From: Nicotiana tabacum
Taxonomy: Eukaryota; Streptophyta; Magnoliopsida; Solanales; Solanaceae
DNA: 64,000 nt
Direction: 5' to 3'
NCBI RefSeq assembly: GCF_000715075.1
Contig: NC_134097.1
Coordinates: 65,691,190 to 65,755,189 of the forward strand
The notes under the pieces were generated by a model, which was given only the letters and a program-made list of their open reading frames with translations, had not been told where the DNA came from and did no database searches. A program made the position numbers and the translations under genes. Positions 1 to 12,802 of the stretch are shown in pieces; position 1 is the stretch's first letter; each line of letters starts with the position of its first letter.

Positions 1-115
1 GCAGCTACCTAGGAGTCCGAGTCCGATATGCAGAAAAGATATCCCCATCTTTTCACTAGATCGGGTACTTTTCTATGTCCATTCGAGGACGAACGGTTGT
101 TTTAGAGATGGAGAA
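1..115 (+). mobile_element. 3' end of gypsy internal region with polypurine tract
   Basis: Last bases of the internal region of a plus-strand Ty3/gypsy element whose body lies before the window. A GAGGAC-containing imperfect hairpin (80-95: arms cattcg and cgaacg, loop agga) is followed by a purine-rich tract (about 104-115, agagatggagaa) directly abutting TGTGATGATCC at 116. A polypurine tract next to TG marks an internal region/3' LTR boundary. No coding sequence could be followed here. Confidence 0.65.
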
Positions 116-819
116 TGTGATGATCCAAAATGTCATCTCGTGTTTTAGAACCCAATTCGGGGTTCCGAGACCTTCAAAACCTCATTTTCCTTCACCTAGA
201 TTTGTGTGCGCAAATGAAAATTTGAAAAAAATATTATGTTTTGCCTTTAAAATTGATTTAAGTTGACTTTCGTCAACATTTTGAGTGAACGGACCCGGAA
301 TTGTGCTTTGATGTTCTTGGAGGGTCCGTGGTAAAATATGGGACATGGGCGTATGCCCGGAATTGAATTCTGAGCTCCCTAGCCCGAGAAATAAATTTTT
401 GAAGAAAATTATTAAACTGGAAATATAATGGTTTTTAGAAATTGAATAATGGTTGATCTTGTTGGTATCGGGCCCACATTTTAGTTCCGAAGCCCAGTAC
501 ATGTCCGTTATAATATTTATACCTTATCTGTGAAATTTTGTGAGAAACGGGATTGATTTGACGTGATTCGAATGTACGGTTGTGAAAATAGGAATTTCAA
601 GTATTCTTAAGGATTTCATGTGTTTTGGTGTCAAATCTGTTGGTTTAGATGTTATTTTGGCGATTTGATCGCACCAGTAAGTCTGTATGATATTTTTAGA
701 CTTGTGTACATGTTTGGTTTGGAGACCCGAGGGCTCGGGTGAGTTTCAGATAGGTTACAAGATGTTTTAGACTTGAAAATTTTGGTATTTTTGGCTTCTG
801 CTGTCATCTGGTATATCCT

Positions 820-1110
820 TCTTCGCATTTGTGAAGGAACTCTTGCGAATGCGAAGAGTATGTTGGTCCGAAGGAGAAAACCTTCTACGCGAACATGAGG
901 CGCTAGTCGCGAACATGGAGCATTAGTGGCAATACCTTTTGCGAGCGCGACCAGGTTATCCCAAATGCGTAGGATGGGACCTGGAAGCCACGGGCTGCTA
1001 CTCATCGCAAACGCGACGCAGAGGACGCGAAATGCGGAGGCAGGGGGAGTATTCCTCCCCGAACGCGAAGGCCTTAGGCCGTTGTGCATCGTGAACACGA
1101 CAGGTCAACC
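820..1110. repeat. degenerate gcgaa(c/t)gcg block in LTR
   Basis: GC-richer stretch in which gcgaatgcg, gcgaacatg, gcgaacgcg and related 8-9 mers recur at irregular spacing. Comparable blocks are seen near 22070-22410 in the chromovirus LTR, on the other strand. It is LTR sequence, not a gene; short frames across it are chance. Confidence 0.5.
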
Positions 1111-1996
1111 GCGAACACGATGAAGACTTTTCCAGTCTTTTAAAAATAGAACCATAATCGGGATTCTTTCAAAAACTCATAACTCTTTCATAAAAACTCA
1201 ACATACGAGCAATTTTGAAGAGTGATTTCAACACTAATTCATAGGTTTGTGTTCTTCAACCCTTTTCCTTCAATTTCCATCAACTTCCATTAGTTTTTTA
1301 GCCCTAAACCTTGTTCTTCCACGGTATAATTAGGGATTTTTGGAAGAATTGAGAATTTAGACCTTGATTTGGGGTTGGATACCGAAACCAATTACATATT
1401 TGTGCTCGTGGGTGAATAGGTGAATGGGTTTTTGTCCAAAGCTTGAGTTTTGACCAAGCGGGCCCGGGGTCGATTTTTGACTTTTTGGGGAATTGTTGGG
1501 AAACTTGTAATTATGCATTTTAAATGATTTATTTAGCGATAATTGACATTATTAAGTGAATTATGATTATATATGAGTAGATTGGAAGTGGAAACTAAGG
1601 GAAAACGGTATTTGATGCTTCAGTTCAGCCGTGGAATCGAAGTAAGTGTTGTGGCTAACCTTAGCTCGAGGGATTAGGTGTTGTTGCCTTATTTGCTACG
1701 TGTTTAGTTGTTGAGTATAACATATAGGTCAGGTGACGAGTATCTATACGTTGTTGTCAGGTCATAGCATGCGAGTGAGTCCTATACTTGTGACTGTTGT
1801 GTTTCTTTATACGTATTGTTCATGCTTAAACTAGTTATTCTCCATGTTAAACAAGTCTTGTTATATTTTCCTTGTATTGGATATTGGTTGAGTATTGACT
1901 CAAGTTGAGATTCATGTTGTGAAGTTAAATGTTGACACGAGGTTGCTTAATTAATGATTCCTTTTTTGGGTTGTTACTGATTCTGCTATTTGCGTG

Positions 1997-2260
1997 AGGA
2001 AGAGTGTAAAAAACGAAGGGTGATGGCCTGCAATGTGTTGTGAGTAAGTGACAAAGCACGAAGGGTGATGTCATGCCATATTTTGTGAGTGTTAATGTAC
2101 GAAGGTTGATGCCGTGTCATATTCTGATATTGATAATGCACAAAGGGTGATGTCGTGCCATGTTATGAGAGAGTTAATGCACAAAGGGTGATGCCGTGCC
2201 GTTTCTGTTGTTCCTTATGGTAAGGAAGGGAGTAAAAGCACGAAGGGTGATGCTATGCAT
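1997..2260 (+). repeat. LTR minisatellite, acgaagggtgatg units
   Basis: About six imperfect copies of a short unit with core acgaagggtgatg followed by a gccgtgcc-like tail, separated by spacers that mention ttgtgag or gagagttaatg. The outer gcac and gtgc of a good unit can pair. Related arrays occur at 6676-6960 and, as single copies, at 7510-7600 and 13295-13390 in the LTRs of the next element. Confidence 0.8.
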
Positions 2261-2454
2261 ATGTTGCTATGTTTTTATTTCTGTTGGTCAAGGCATAATA
2301 TTTACTGTGTTTTGGTACGGTACTATTTTTCAGAGTTTGGTATTCCCCTCAGCATGTTTTCCCCTTTCCCGTTATTTTTTGTTAAATTTCCATTATTGTT
2401 ATTTCCTCGTATATGATTTAACTGCACTGGTCCATGTTATTTGTCGTGTCCTAG

Positions 2455-2476
2455 CCTCGTCACTACTTCGCCGAGG
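2455..2476 (+). promoter_or_regulatory. conserved LTR hairpin
   Basis: CCTCG (2455-2459) pairs with CGAGG (2472-2476) around a 12-base loop that reads tcactacttcgc. The same structure recurs at 7785-7806 and 13580-13601 (plus) and at 20925-20946 (minus strand) in other LTRs, with substitutions that keep pairing. Its role is unknown; an RNA processing or polyadenylation role is only a guess. Confidence 0.55.
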
Positions 2477-2631
2477 TTAGGCTCGGCAATTACCAGTACA
2501 TGGGATTAGTTGTACTGATACTGCACTCTGCACTTTCTGTACAAATTTCGGTGCCGGACCTCATTGATTAAAGTTGGGTTGCTTCCATCAGTCCATCAAG
2601 AAACCCAAGGTAGATCTGTCGGCGTTCGCCG

Positions 2632-3530
2632 TGATAACTAGGGATTCTAGCCTATTGTATGCTCCCTTTTACGTGATTAGCCGTATTTTACTTCTTAGAG
2701 TAATTTTAGAGCATCTTTAGCTATTAATCATAGATTTTACTCTTGTAATTATTTTTTATGGATTACATTTCATATCCATCTTTGATTTCTACCTATAGTA
2801 TGAGTAAGTAAACCCATTAGCTAGGGCTGTGACCCAACCCTAGTGTGGGTATTTAATGGGTCTTCAATTTTAAGGCTTAATTATTTATGGGTTAATGATA
2901 TTTAGCTTGATTCATGTTTTAATTGTTGAATTGGTAGTTGCAAACACTGATTCATGCCTTTATGACTTTGACTCTTCTTGAGAAAGAGAGACTAAGTTAC
3001 AAAATTTAGGCTAACAAGGAATTGGGGTGCATTCAATTAATTGATAGCCCTAATTAAAAGAGTTAAACGTAGAGATAGTAATACCCAACTTGAGGCAATT
3101 TTGCTTGCATTGTGTGAACACCTAATTGAGCTTGAGAAAACCAATTAGTGCAAAGTCACTCAAAATACCGATAGGTATGGAGTGAGTAATTATGCGCAAT
3201 GGTTATATCTTGATCCCAATTATAACAAATTTGTCCTAACTTTTAGACCCTATTAGATACTCGCCTAGCTGTAAGTCACTTCCCTAGTGCTTTTTATCAA
3301 TTGAGAAAACCCTTACAAAAATATTGTACTTAGATTATTTTCAGCATTCAATAACATTAAAAGTGGAATAAAAACAAAACAAAGCATGATAATAAGTGCA
3401 ATTAAGAACAACACACATAGCTAGATTGGAGTGATACCCAACTCCCAACCAATATTAGCTCTTTGTGGATATAGATCCCGACCTTTCGAGTAAAAGCTAC
3501 ATCGACCACTTTTTGTCATTTTATAGTGTT
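2632..3530. mobile_element. unclassified insertion inside the 3' LTR
   Basis: The flanking LTR seems to resume near 3535 (ggagccaatcacattttgg). The inserted AT-rich DNA begins tgataactaggg and ends near a ctacatcgaccac motif; a possible TG...CA pair would be 2632 and 3517. I see no clear target duplication and no coding potential. It may be a solo LTR of another retrotransposon family; boundaries are approximate. Confidence 0.4.
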
Positions 3531-3873
3531 ATAGGGTTGGAGCCAATCACATTTTGGCCCTGTATTTCCCTTTCCTCTATCTTATTTTTTTCCCTTTTCC
3601 TTCATTTCGAGAATAAATTTATTTTCTTTAAACCAGTATTTGTAGAAACTCTTAGAAGTTCATGGATTGTGACACCAGATCTTGGGGCAGTTGTGTAATA
3701 GTATTTTAAACTGTTATAGAACTTTCGTATTTCTTATTGATTTAGTTCAAATTATTGTTAATTACTATTTTGGCTAGTGATTGGTGTGATAAAACTATAT
3801 CTGTTGGCTTTCCTAGCATTCTAAGAGTTAGGCGCCATCACGATCCCGACATTGGGAAATTTGGATCGTGACA

Positions 3874-5282
3874 ATCTGCCTGTTATTTGCTTGCCCTATA
3901 TTTTTTAGATTTGTAGTCACGTCCATTGGCATATATCATCGTTTTATTCATCCCTTTAATTTTCTAATTGCTCGCCCTATAATATTTGGATTTGTGGTCA
4001 TTTGTGTTTAATGGGTAAATCGTAATGATTGTAGTGTCTAATAGGAAAAAGGGTCCGATGAGGCATTAATGTAAAAGAAACGGACAAGTCTAATGGGCAG
4101 CTTATGTATTTGCCTCTAGTTTAAGTTTCATAAATTACTTTTTACATAATTATAGTGAATGTTCTAATTGAAAAGACAACCTTGGTCTAACCCTTGAGGC
4201 TATCAAACTGACCAGTGTTAAATAATATTTCTTAAAGGGCTACTATACAAAAATCCTAGTCTAATACTATTTAACTAACAGGTGAGTCTCTTCGGGGATA
4301 TTTGATAAAATTGAAACGATATAAAGAAGATTAGCTACTCAATACAAATAATATATCAATTAATATCCATTTATAGTACTACGTATTAAATAATTATTCT
4401 TATATCCATATCAGAGAAGATCTAGCTCTCCATTTAATTCTCCGAGCTTAACAATGGTATATCTTTAAAAAAAAAAATATGCCAAGCATCTAAAAACAAT
4501 TCCAAAAATGCAACAAAATTTCAGTACGAACTTCCAAAAGATACAAGAAATAATATTTTACAACACTCATTTCATATCAAACAACAAATCTTCAGGTTGA
4601 AATTTTAGCTTCAAGCTCATAATGGTGGATCTTCAATTTCCTCCGCAAAATCATCGAAAAAAGTAGTTCTTTCTCCAGTTCCAAGCTATTTAATCTAGAA
4701 CAAATCAAAATCAAAGCTAAATTTTTAATTATTCCACCGTTGATGAACATAGATTCAAGGCTGAAGTTATTAGAAGTAATTTGAAAAAGGTGCAACAAAC
4801 ATTCCAAAAAAAAAGAATTAGAGAATACGCTTTGAAATTTTAATTATTCCACTATTGATGAAATTACAGTAGTCAGCAACAGTTGAAGTATACTGTATAC
4901 TATTATAGTATATTTTTATAATATCGTTGTATACCTCAAAATGTTAATTATATACTCCGAAAATATAAAAAATAACTACCCCAGGGCATTTTTTCATTTT
5001 CCCCTCAATATATGTACATGTTAATACTTTCAAAATGGGTATTTCTAGGATATATCTTTAGAATGCACACGTATTTTTATATTTCCCAAAATTTTAAGAA
5101 AACCCAATCAACTTGAGGCCCAAAGGAGCTAGGACTACAAGTATACAACTAGAGAGTAGTAGAAATAGTATCAACTAGCCACTTTTTAGTCATGTATTTG
5201 GAAAATAGCCATTATCATCATGAGCTTTCAATTTCCCCAAGTGAAACTTCATGACATTCTTCTGGAGTTTCACTTGTAGAAG
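3874..5282. other. AT-rich intergenic DNA, nothing recognised
   Basis: Between the end of the first LTR and the next element. No convincing reading frame, RNA gene or terminal repeat was found. 5180-5275 reads like a common solanaceous dispersed repeat (agccactttttagtc and a following aatagcc), but I could not set its limits. This may be the oldest DNA in the left part of the window. Confidence 0.4.
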
Positions 5283-5287
5283 TTAAA

Positions 5288-8154
5288 TATAGCGACCCGA
5301 CTGGTCGTTTTGAGTACATACACTTCGCTCAGTATTTTGAGGGCTAGATTATCTCCACATGATGCATGACTTGCGTAAATCGTCGGTATTGGTTTTCAAG
5401 TTATCCGGAATCAATTTAGAATAATGAACTTCAAGATTTAAGTTTTAAAATGGAAGAATTGACCAAGTTTGACTTTTAGCATTTGACCTCGGAATGGAGT
5501 TTCATTAGTTCCGTTAGCTTCGTTGGGTTATTTTGGACTTAGAAGTGCTTCTGGATTGTAATTTGGAGGTCCCTAGTGAAATTAGTCTTGAATTGGTGAA
5601 ATTTGGATTTTTGGGAAGTTTGACAGGGAGTAAACGTTTTGATATCGGGGTCAAATTTCTATTTTGGAAGTTGGAATAGGTCCGTAAAGGAAAATGTTAC
5701 TTGTGTGAAAAAATTAAGGTCAATTGAAAGTTATTTGATAGGTTTCAACATTGGTTGTAGAAGTTGAAGTTTCAAAGTTCTTTGATTTTGACTTGAGGTG
5801 TAATTCATCATTTCGGAGTTCTATGCGTGATTTAAAGCTTTGAGTAGGTTCATTTCGTCATATTGAAATTGCCTGCAAAATTTGGCGCCATTTGGAGTTT
5901 ATTTGATATGGTTCAGACGCTCGGTTGCGATTCTAGAAGTTCTTGAAGTTTAGTTTGATCTTCATGTGTTTTGGCGTCCGATTCATGGGTTTAGAACTTA
6001 TTTTGATAGTGTGAGGATGAAAGCGAGGTTGTGTTGTGCTTCTTGACATGGGTGCATGATTGGTTTGTAGCCCGACGGCTCGGGTGAGTTTCTGATTGGT
6101 TTCGAAATGAATTTTTTCATAACTTTTAATTGTTGGTATATGTATCATCGCATTTACAATATTTTGGTTGCAAGTGCGACACTCGCAATTGCAAATCAAC
6201 CTTCGCCATTTGCGAAGTTTAGGCTGCTTTGGTCGATTTGCGTTTGTGATAAAACCCATCGCACTTACGATGTGGGGTTGTCCGAAATGTGATGACCCTG
6301 CTTCATGCATTACTTGACTATTAGAAGCTAGTGGCATAATATTAAATGATAGAAATCATGAGTTAGCTTATTATAAATTGATCAAACTTGACGGGAATTC
6401 TAAGAATACATTGATGTGTCTAATTCGGTCATCTCTATGTGAAATCATTAGTACATTACTACAGCCGATATTCTTGAGATACTAGACTCTATATTTGTGT
6501 TGTGGATCATTTGTGATATTCGTGGATGTATTTAAATAATACGGTTCTTGAGGGTTGTGAATCATTGTTGACTTGGAAAGTTGTGATTGGGATTTGCTTG
6601 TAATATCCGTTAAATCACTCTTCTTGATGTTATTTATGCTTCCCGCCTTATTTGTCATTAATATACATATGCTTGGTAAGGAAGAGTGTAAAGCATGAAG
6701 GGTGATACCATGCCATTATTTATACATTATCACGTGAGGGAGAGTGTAAAGCACGAAGGGCGATGCCATTCCATATTATTGAGAGTAAAAGCACGAAGGG
6801 CGATGCCGTGCCACATATTGAGAGTAAAAGCACGAAGGGTGATGTCGTGCCATATCATTTGAGATTAAAAGCATGAAGGGGGATGCCTTGCCATTTTATT
6901 TATGTTGTTCTGCTTGTATGTTATCGTGAGGTCATGGAACGAAGGGTGTTTCCGTGCAGGCGAGGATGAGGGACATGTATTATGTTTGATATCAGTCTTT
7001 CGTGTATATGTTCATGTCTTTACCTTGAACTGTTATTTTCATAATTATAGATCTGAGGTGACTTGTTGCTATTGTTCTGTCATTGATCTCTATCTCAGTC
7101 ATTGTTGTGTTGTTCATACCTTCTACTTGCTTAACTTGCAAATATCATGCCTATTTTTTTTCTTTTATAATTATACTCAGTCGTATCTATTCTGTTGCAC
7201 TTTAGTATAAGCCTTCTACCATGCTAGACATTCATGCCCTTACTTGTTAACTTGTAAAGATCATGTATTTCCTTCTTATTTGTTACATTTATACTTAGGC
7301 CTCCATTATGCTAGTTAATTGAAGTTAATATTCCTTGTTTTTTAGTTGTTGTTATTTCTCACGTACTTTCTGCATAGTCTTTTACTGTTTCCGACATGTA
7401 TATCCTAGTCCTCTATTGCTACTTGCATATGTCCTACTTTGTAATTCCTCTTACCGATAATTCCTTCATCTAGTTGGTTTTGTTATACATATATTAGGAA
7501 GGATGAGTTGAACGCAAGAAGGGTGTTGTTCTGCTAATTGATTTGACACAATTTATTTGTATATGGTGAGGAAGAGATAGAAGCATGAAGGGTGTTACTG
7601 TGCCATTTGACTTGATATCTTGGATATACTTCTCATACTAGGAAAGATTGTAAATCTTCTACTGTCATTCCTTCTAGTAGTTGTTGACTATCTTGTAGAG
7701 TTATTCACGGTACTCGTATCTTTTATGGCCTATAATGTTAGTCTAATGTACAAGTTATAATAATAAGAATCTTTAAACTAAAAGCCTCGTCCCTACTTCG
7801 GCGAGGTTAGACAAAATGCGTACTAGAACATGGGGTCAGCTGTACTGATACTACACTTCTATACGATGTGTACAAATTCTTTTGGAGTAGAGCTGTTGGT
7901 GATGTCGGGTGCTAATTCGAAAGATGTTCGTGCGTTTATGATATAGCTGCCACTTGTCCTTGGTAGCTTAGGTTGTTGCTAAACTGTTTATATAACTTTC
8001 AAACAAAACATGTATTTTTTGTATCAGTTTTGAATTTTCAAGTCGTAGGAGCTCGTGATTCATACTACCAGTTGTTGGGTAAATTTGTAGATGTTCAGTT
8101 ATCTAGGTGGTTGAGTTAGATGCCATCAAAACTTGTGGTTTTTGGGCCATGACA
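5288..8154 (+). repeat. 5' LTR
   Basis: Begins tatagcgacccgactggtcg (an altered TGTAGCGACCC start) and ends ...gggccatgaca immediately before the primer site. It contains a degenerate acgaagggtgatg array (6676-6960) and the CCTCG...CGAGG hairpin (7785-7806). The last 1.1 kb aligns with 12803-14006. Confidence 0.8.
6676..6960 (+). repeat. LTR minisatellite, gcacgaagggtgatgcc units
   Basis: Five to six imperfect copies of a unit reading agcacgaagggtgatgcc followed by gtgcc, separated by gagagtaaa-type spacers. Same family as 1997-2260. Single related units are found at about 7510-7540 and 7580-7605. Confidence 0.8.
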
Positions 8155-8157
8155 AAG

Positions 8158-8169
8158 TGGTATCAGAGC
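8158..8169 (+). promoter_or_regulatory. primer-binding site, tRNA-iMet type
   Basis: TGGTATCAGAGC, three bases after the LTR end at 8154. It is the classic plant retrotransposon primer site complementary to the 3' end of initiator tRNA-Met, where minus-strand DNA synthesis starts. It fixes the right end and orientation of the 5' LTR. Confidence 0.9.
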
Positions 8170-9029
8170 ACTAAGTTCGTAAGTTCTACGAGTCAGGAGC
8201 AAGTGTCTAGTAGAGTCCTGCGGATCGGTATGATGACGTCCATACCTATCTTCCGGAGGCTACAAGTCATTTAGGAAAAAAAATTCCTTTTTTTCTTGTC
8301 ACGACCCTAACCCCGAACCCGGTCGTGATGGCACCTCTCGTGAAGACAAGGCCAGCCAGACCAAAGCAGAACACCTCATTTAAACAGTTAAATACCATAA
8401 ATAGTTCTAAAACATGATATAATAATCATAATTTGCGGAAGTAACGATAACAACAGTAGAAACCATCCCGAAACAGCCCAAACTGGGGTGTCACAAATCA
8501 TGAGCAACTAATAAATCCGGATGCCGGTCTACTAGATACGAAATCCGATACAGAATTTCAAGGACATGAAAATAGTAAGATAAGGGAGGCACGGGGCTGC
8601 GGACGCCAACGGCTACCTCGTAGTCTCCGAAAACACTACATGGACTAGGAGGATCAGCACTCAAGAGCGGACTCTGCAATGCCTGAATCTGCACACACGG
8701 TGCAGGGAGTAATGTGAGTACTCCGACTCAGTGAGTAATATTCATAAATAATGGCTGAAAGCAAGAAAACACGTAAAGGCACATAGCAATTCTATATCAA
8801 GCAGTAAAAATCACTTGAAATAATAAATCAGTGAAGACAACAAGTGAAATCTCTTTAAATCAGGTAAAACGGTAATTTAGCAGGTAAATAACAAGAAGAA
8901 ATTCACCCCTCGAGCACAGTGTCAATCTCTCAGAACAATATCAGCTCATCGGGCTCACTCTTATCACTTGGTGCTCATTCTAGGTCTCGACCCATATATC
9001 TCTCATAATAACAGAAATCAGAATAACCG

Positions 9030-9215
9030 CTGCGGTGTGCAACCCAATCCGTACATCGCTACGGCGTACAGATCGATCCATATAGATCGTCGACTGTGCT
9101 CACTAGGGGTGTGCAGACTCCGAAGGGGCTCTTGCATCCCAAGCACTATATTGTTGCGGCGTGCAGCCCGATCCATATAAGTATTGCTATGGCGTGCAGC
9201 CCGATCCATAACATA
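9030..9215. repeat. short tandem repeat in the solo LTR
   Basis: Four degenerate copies of a unit of roughly 30 bases with core gcggcgtgcagcccgatcc. Best copies are at about 9152-9180 and 9188-9212; earlier ones near 9032 and 9058 are more diverged. Overlapping frames on both strands come from the repeat and are not genes. Confidence 0.65.
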
Positions 9216-10157
9216 TATAATATCCTCACCATTGGGTTCTCAACCCCTCTCAGTCATTAACCTTATAGCCTCTCGGGCACAATAATAGAAGATAGGGATC
9301 TCAGCCCACAAATTCCTCTCATTTAGGAATAGTATGACAAAATCGGCTCAAATCTTTTAAAATAGAGAGAAACATGACCGAGGATATGATTTTAACAAGT
9401 ATAGTGAGACAAAATCAGTCAAAATCCCGAAGGGTTCAAATAGTTGGCATGAAGCCCAAATATGGTAGTTAGCCCAAATCTTGATGATAATAAATAAGTT
9501 TCAGTCAAATACATAGTAAAATTATTAGTCGGGACGGACCAAGTCTCAATCCCCATTAGTAAAAGACCCCATGCACATCATCGAGTGTGTCTCACCTCAA
9601 TATAGCACTACGATGTGCAATCCGGGGTTATAAACCCTCAGAGCATCATTTACAATCATTACTCACCTCAAACCAGCTAAATCTCTATCTCGCGACACCT
9701 CTGCCCCTCGAATCGGCCTCCACGCGCGTCGAATCTATCCAAAATCAGAACGAATACATCACAATAGGTTAAGAGAACAAAGCCCAAGCAAAAACAATCG
9801 AATTACCACAAAATTCTAGAATTTGGTTAAACCCGACCCCCGGGCCCACATCTCGGAATTTGACAAAATTCACAAAACTCGAATCCTTATACTCTCACGA
9901 GTCTAACCATATGATAATTATCCAATTCCCATACTATTTGGTCTTTCAAATAATCATTTTATATTTTTGAAAGATTTCACAATTTTTCTTCCCAAATTCC
10001 ATGCCAAATCACGAATTAAATGATGAATTCAAAGTTTGAGCGATCTATCATTGAATTTGGCGATTTTAGAATCACTTACCTTGATGAATTTCTTGAAAAA
10101 CCTTTGAAAAATCGCCAAAGTTCGAGCTCTGTAGGTCAAAATATCAAATAAAACCCA

Positions 10158-10180
10158 AAGCCTCGTATTTATAGAGTACC
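10158..10180 (-). promoter_or_regulatory. LTR TATA box (minus strand)
   Basis: Minus-strand CTATAAATACGAGG at 10174-10161. It lies inside the solo LTR and would start transcription leftwards, consistent with the LTR orientation. Core-promoter assignment is from sequence only. Confidence 0.6.
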
Positions 10181-11256
10181 CTACAGATCTTCACCTCCGC
10201 GGGCCGCACAAAATCGACCGAGGTCCGCACAAAAATGACCGCGGTCGTATAGGCTTCCTCTGCAGTGACAAGCTTTAGTATTTTGGCTATAACTTTCGCT
10301 ACAGATGTCCAAATTGTGATATCTTTACTTTTATGGAAACTAGACACGAAGGAATACAACTTTCATTTTTGAATCATCTAAAAATTTCTTGTAGATCGAA
10401 AGATATGAGCTCCCGAAGTAGGACCAGCGAAATGTTCTTCACCGCTGTCGCACTTCATTTTGTGCGGTCCGCACAACACATACCGCGGCCGCACTTCTTT
10501 TTGTGCTGACTGCGTGGATGCATTCTGAGGCCTACAACCCTTCTGGACCTGCTACAGCTATGATTTTCGGCCTAAAACATCCTGGAACTTACCCGGAACC
10601 TACCCGGAACTCCCGGAACATCAAACCAATTGTACCAACACATCCCATGACATTGTTCAAACTTTTTCACAACTTCGGAAAGCTCACAGTAGTATCAATC
10701 ACCAATTTAACATAGGTATCAATCACCAATTTAACATAGGATTCAAGCCTAAGAACTCTAAGAGCTCTTAAATCATGCTTTCGATCAAAAAGTCTATCAA
10801 ATCTCGTCCGAATGTTCTAAAATTTTGCACACACATCCAAAATAACACAACAAAGCTACTGTCACTCTTGGAATTCAATTCCTACCCATATATCAAAATC
10901 TCGCCTATCAACCAGAACCGCCAAAATATCAATTTCGCCAATTTAAGCCTAAATCTTCTCTACAACTCCAAAACCCATTCCGATCGCGCTCCTAAGTCAC
11001 AAATCACCTCCCAAAGCTAACCGAACCATCGGAACTCACTTCTGAGCCGTCTAACACATAAGTCAACATATGGTTGACTTTTCCAACTTAACCATTCTTA
11101 AAAGAGACTAAGTATCTCATTTCTTACCAAATCCTCTCCAAACTCGAACTAATCAACATGATCACATAAAACATGAATAACGAAGTGTAAATAAGATAAA
11201 ATAGCGGAAAACGGAGTGGTAACTCATGAGACGACTGGCCGGGTAGTCACACTTCT

Positions 11257-12802
11257 TTTATTATCATGCGACCTTGTTTCAACTTGAAATCTATAACTTT
11301 GACTCCTCCGGATCGCTAATATATGATGTTTTGTGCTTAGTATTTGTTATATGTTGACTATCGGTGATACTGTAGATAGATTACAATGGGCTATGGATGC
11401 TTGATTATCATCGTGATGTGTTGTATAGCTTCAGAAGCGGATGTAATATTACATCTTATAGTCATTTAATTGTGGTATGAAGCGGGTTCATATGTCTTGT
11501 TGGTAAGTGCAGATTTGGGAAAATTGGTTGGTGGCCTAGTAATTGTGATTAAGGTAGGCTCATGGCAAGGTATCGATCTGAGTGTAGTCGGTAGGCCATC
11601 TCCTGCATGATGAGTTTGAATCGTGTGTCGTGTATGAGGTTTCCATTCGGTGGAGTGCATATGTCATCATTTTAGAGCATTTGGGGAAGTTTTTTAACTA
11701 TTGCAATTATGGGTAAGCGCTTGGCAGAGTCTTTGGGATGTTCTATGATCAGTAATGCATGAATTTTTGAAGTATTCAGCTAAGTAGCCATGTGGGATTG
11801 TGGTATTCTGTGAAGATATGGTACTTTAGATTACTAATGAGGTTATCTATGGCTTCGAACTAAGTGGTGGAGTCTGCTAATGGCAATCAGATTGTAGGAT
11901 CATGGCCTCTATCAGTTCCTGGACTGAGAGATTTCCTGGTTATTCCTTTGAATGTGCATATGCTGGTAAAGCAGGGGTTGCTCGACTTATGGGTGCATTT
12001 CCATAAGATGATGCAGTATGAGTTACGTGTCAGCCATCTAAGTAACAGTGTTGAACTTGGGAATGAAGATTCTGGTATTTGTGAGATTTAGAGACTGGAT
12101 GTTCTCGTTAGCACACTATTCCTTGATTGTGAGCTGTGAAAAAATGTTGAGGATTGGATGATTGATAATAGGTGTTACGGAAAGATTGTTACAGACCTTT
12201 GGAGGGTTGACTGCATGTTGGGGATGATCGAAATTGGTTTGGGAGATGCTTTTGTGCCTAATGAGAATGTGTATTCAGTATCAGAATGGATTTGCTTACT
12301 TGCTTTTGCGTAGTTTTTGCCACATGTATATCATCGGGCGGAATGGATGTTATTCGTTCCATGGTTTATGTTATATGTTTCTCTCTTATACTATGACGGG
12401 TTGTGAGGTTTACATGATTCTTCACACGCATATTTTGATTCATTTTAGGCCTCATGGCACTATTGGCGAGGTGGCTTTCGTGATGTTGATTTGCTTATTG
12501 CACCATACATGTGCTTGTCCTTCTCGGTATTGTTTGTTCCTAGTAACTTTTCCATAGTTATATCTTTGCGCACTCTATTGTGGTTGATGTTGACGCACAT
12601 GTGATCAGTGAACCCGAGTATTATGGCTCGAATGGTACCCTATGTGGATTGATATGATGGGAACGGGTTGCATGCCGCAACGGTACAATGATGAAATATT
12701 ACTCCTTATTCCTGTTTTGTGTATTTTGCTTTTACCTTGTTAGAAATTGTTCATAGTAAAAGGCTAAAATTTATCTGCCTACTTAACTTGTTTAGTAGAT
12801 TT
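11257..12802 (+). mobile_element. non-coding internal region of the gypsy-derived element
   Basis: Continues the leader after the solo LTR. No frame above about 110 residues and no gag or pol motif is visible in any frame. Around 12660-12720 it has a gggttgca(t)gccgcaa stretch followed by ttttgtgtattttg, which resembles 63237-63305, so both are from related internal regions. The junction with the 3' LTR lacks a polypurine tract and appears to be a deletion. Confidence 0.6.

Larger units (their letters stand above)
116..3873 (+). mobile_element. 3' LTR of gypsy element, interrupted by an insertion
   Basis: Long terminal repeat starting TGTGATGATCC and ending ...ggatcgtgaca. The end matches the style of the other gypsy LTRs here (gttaggcgccatcacgat near 3830, then cgtgaca). 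It holds a block of near-repeats built on gcgaacgcg/gcgaatgcg (about 820-1110), a minisatellite of the acgaagggtgatg type (1997-2260) and a CCTCG...CGAGG hairpin (2455-2476). Sequence from 2632 to about 3530 does not fit the LTR and looks inserted. The left LTR and target duplication would lie outside the window. Confidence 0.7.
8297..11251 (-). mobile_element. solo LTR of gypsy element nested in the leader
   Basis: A 2955-base LTR in minus orientation: on the minus strand it begins TGTGACTACCCGGCC (11251) and ends ...gggtcgtgaca (8297). Flanks tttct (8292-8296) and cttct (11252-11256) look like a target duplication with one change. Leader sequence of the host element reads through from 8296 to 11252, and no internal region is present, so recombination between two LTRs left one copy. 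A TATA box on the minus strand (10166-10174) supports the orientation. Confidence 0.8.

Noticed and set aside
3465..3698. 77-codon plus-strand frame near the end of the first LTR
   Set aside because: Spans the insertion/LTR boundary and has biased hydrophobic composition typical of chance frames in T-rich DNA.
8968..9209. Open frames on both strands in the solo LTR
   Set aside because: They lie over a degenerate tandem repeat in an LTR and match no protein family.
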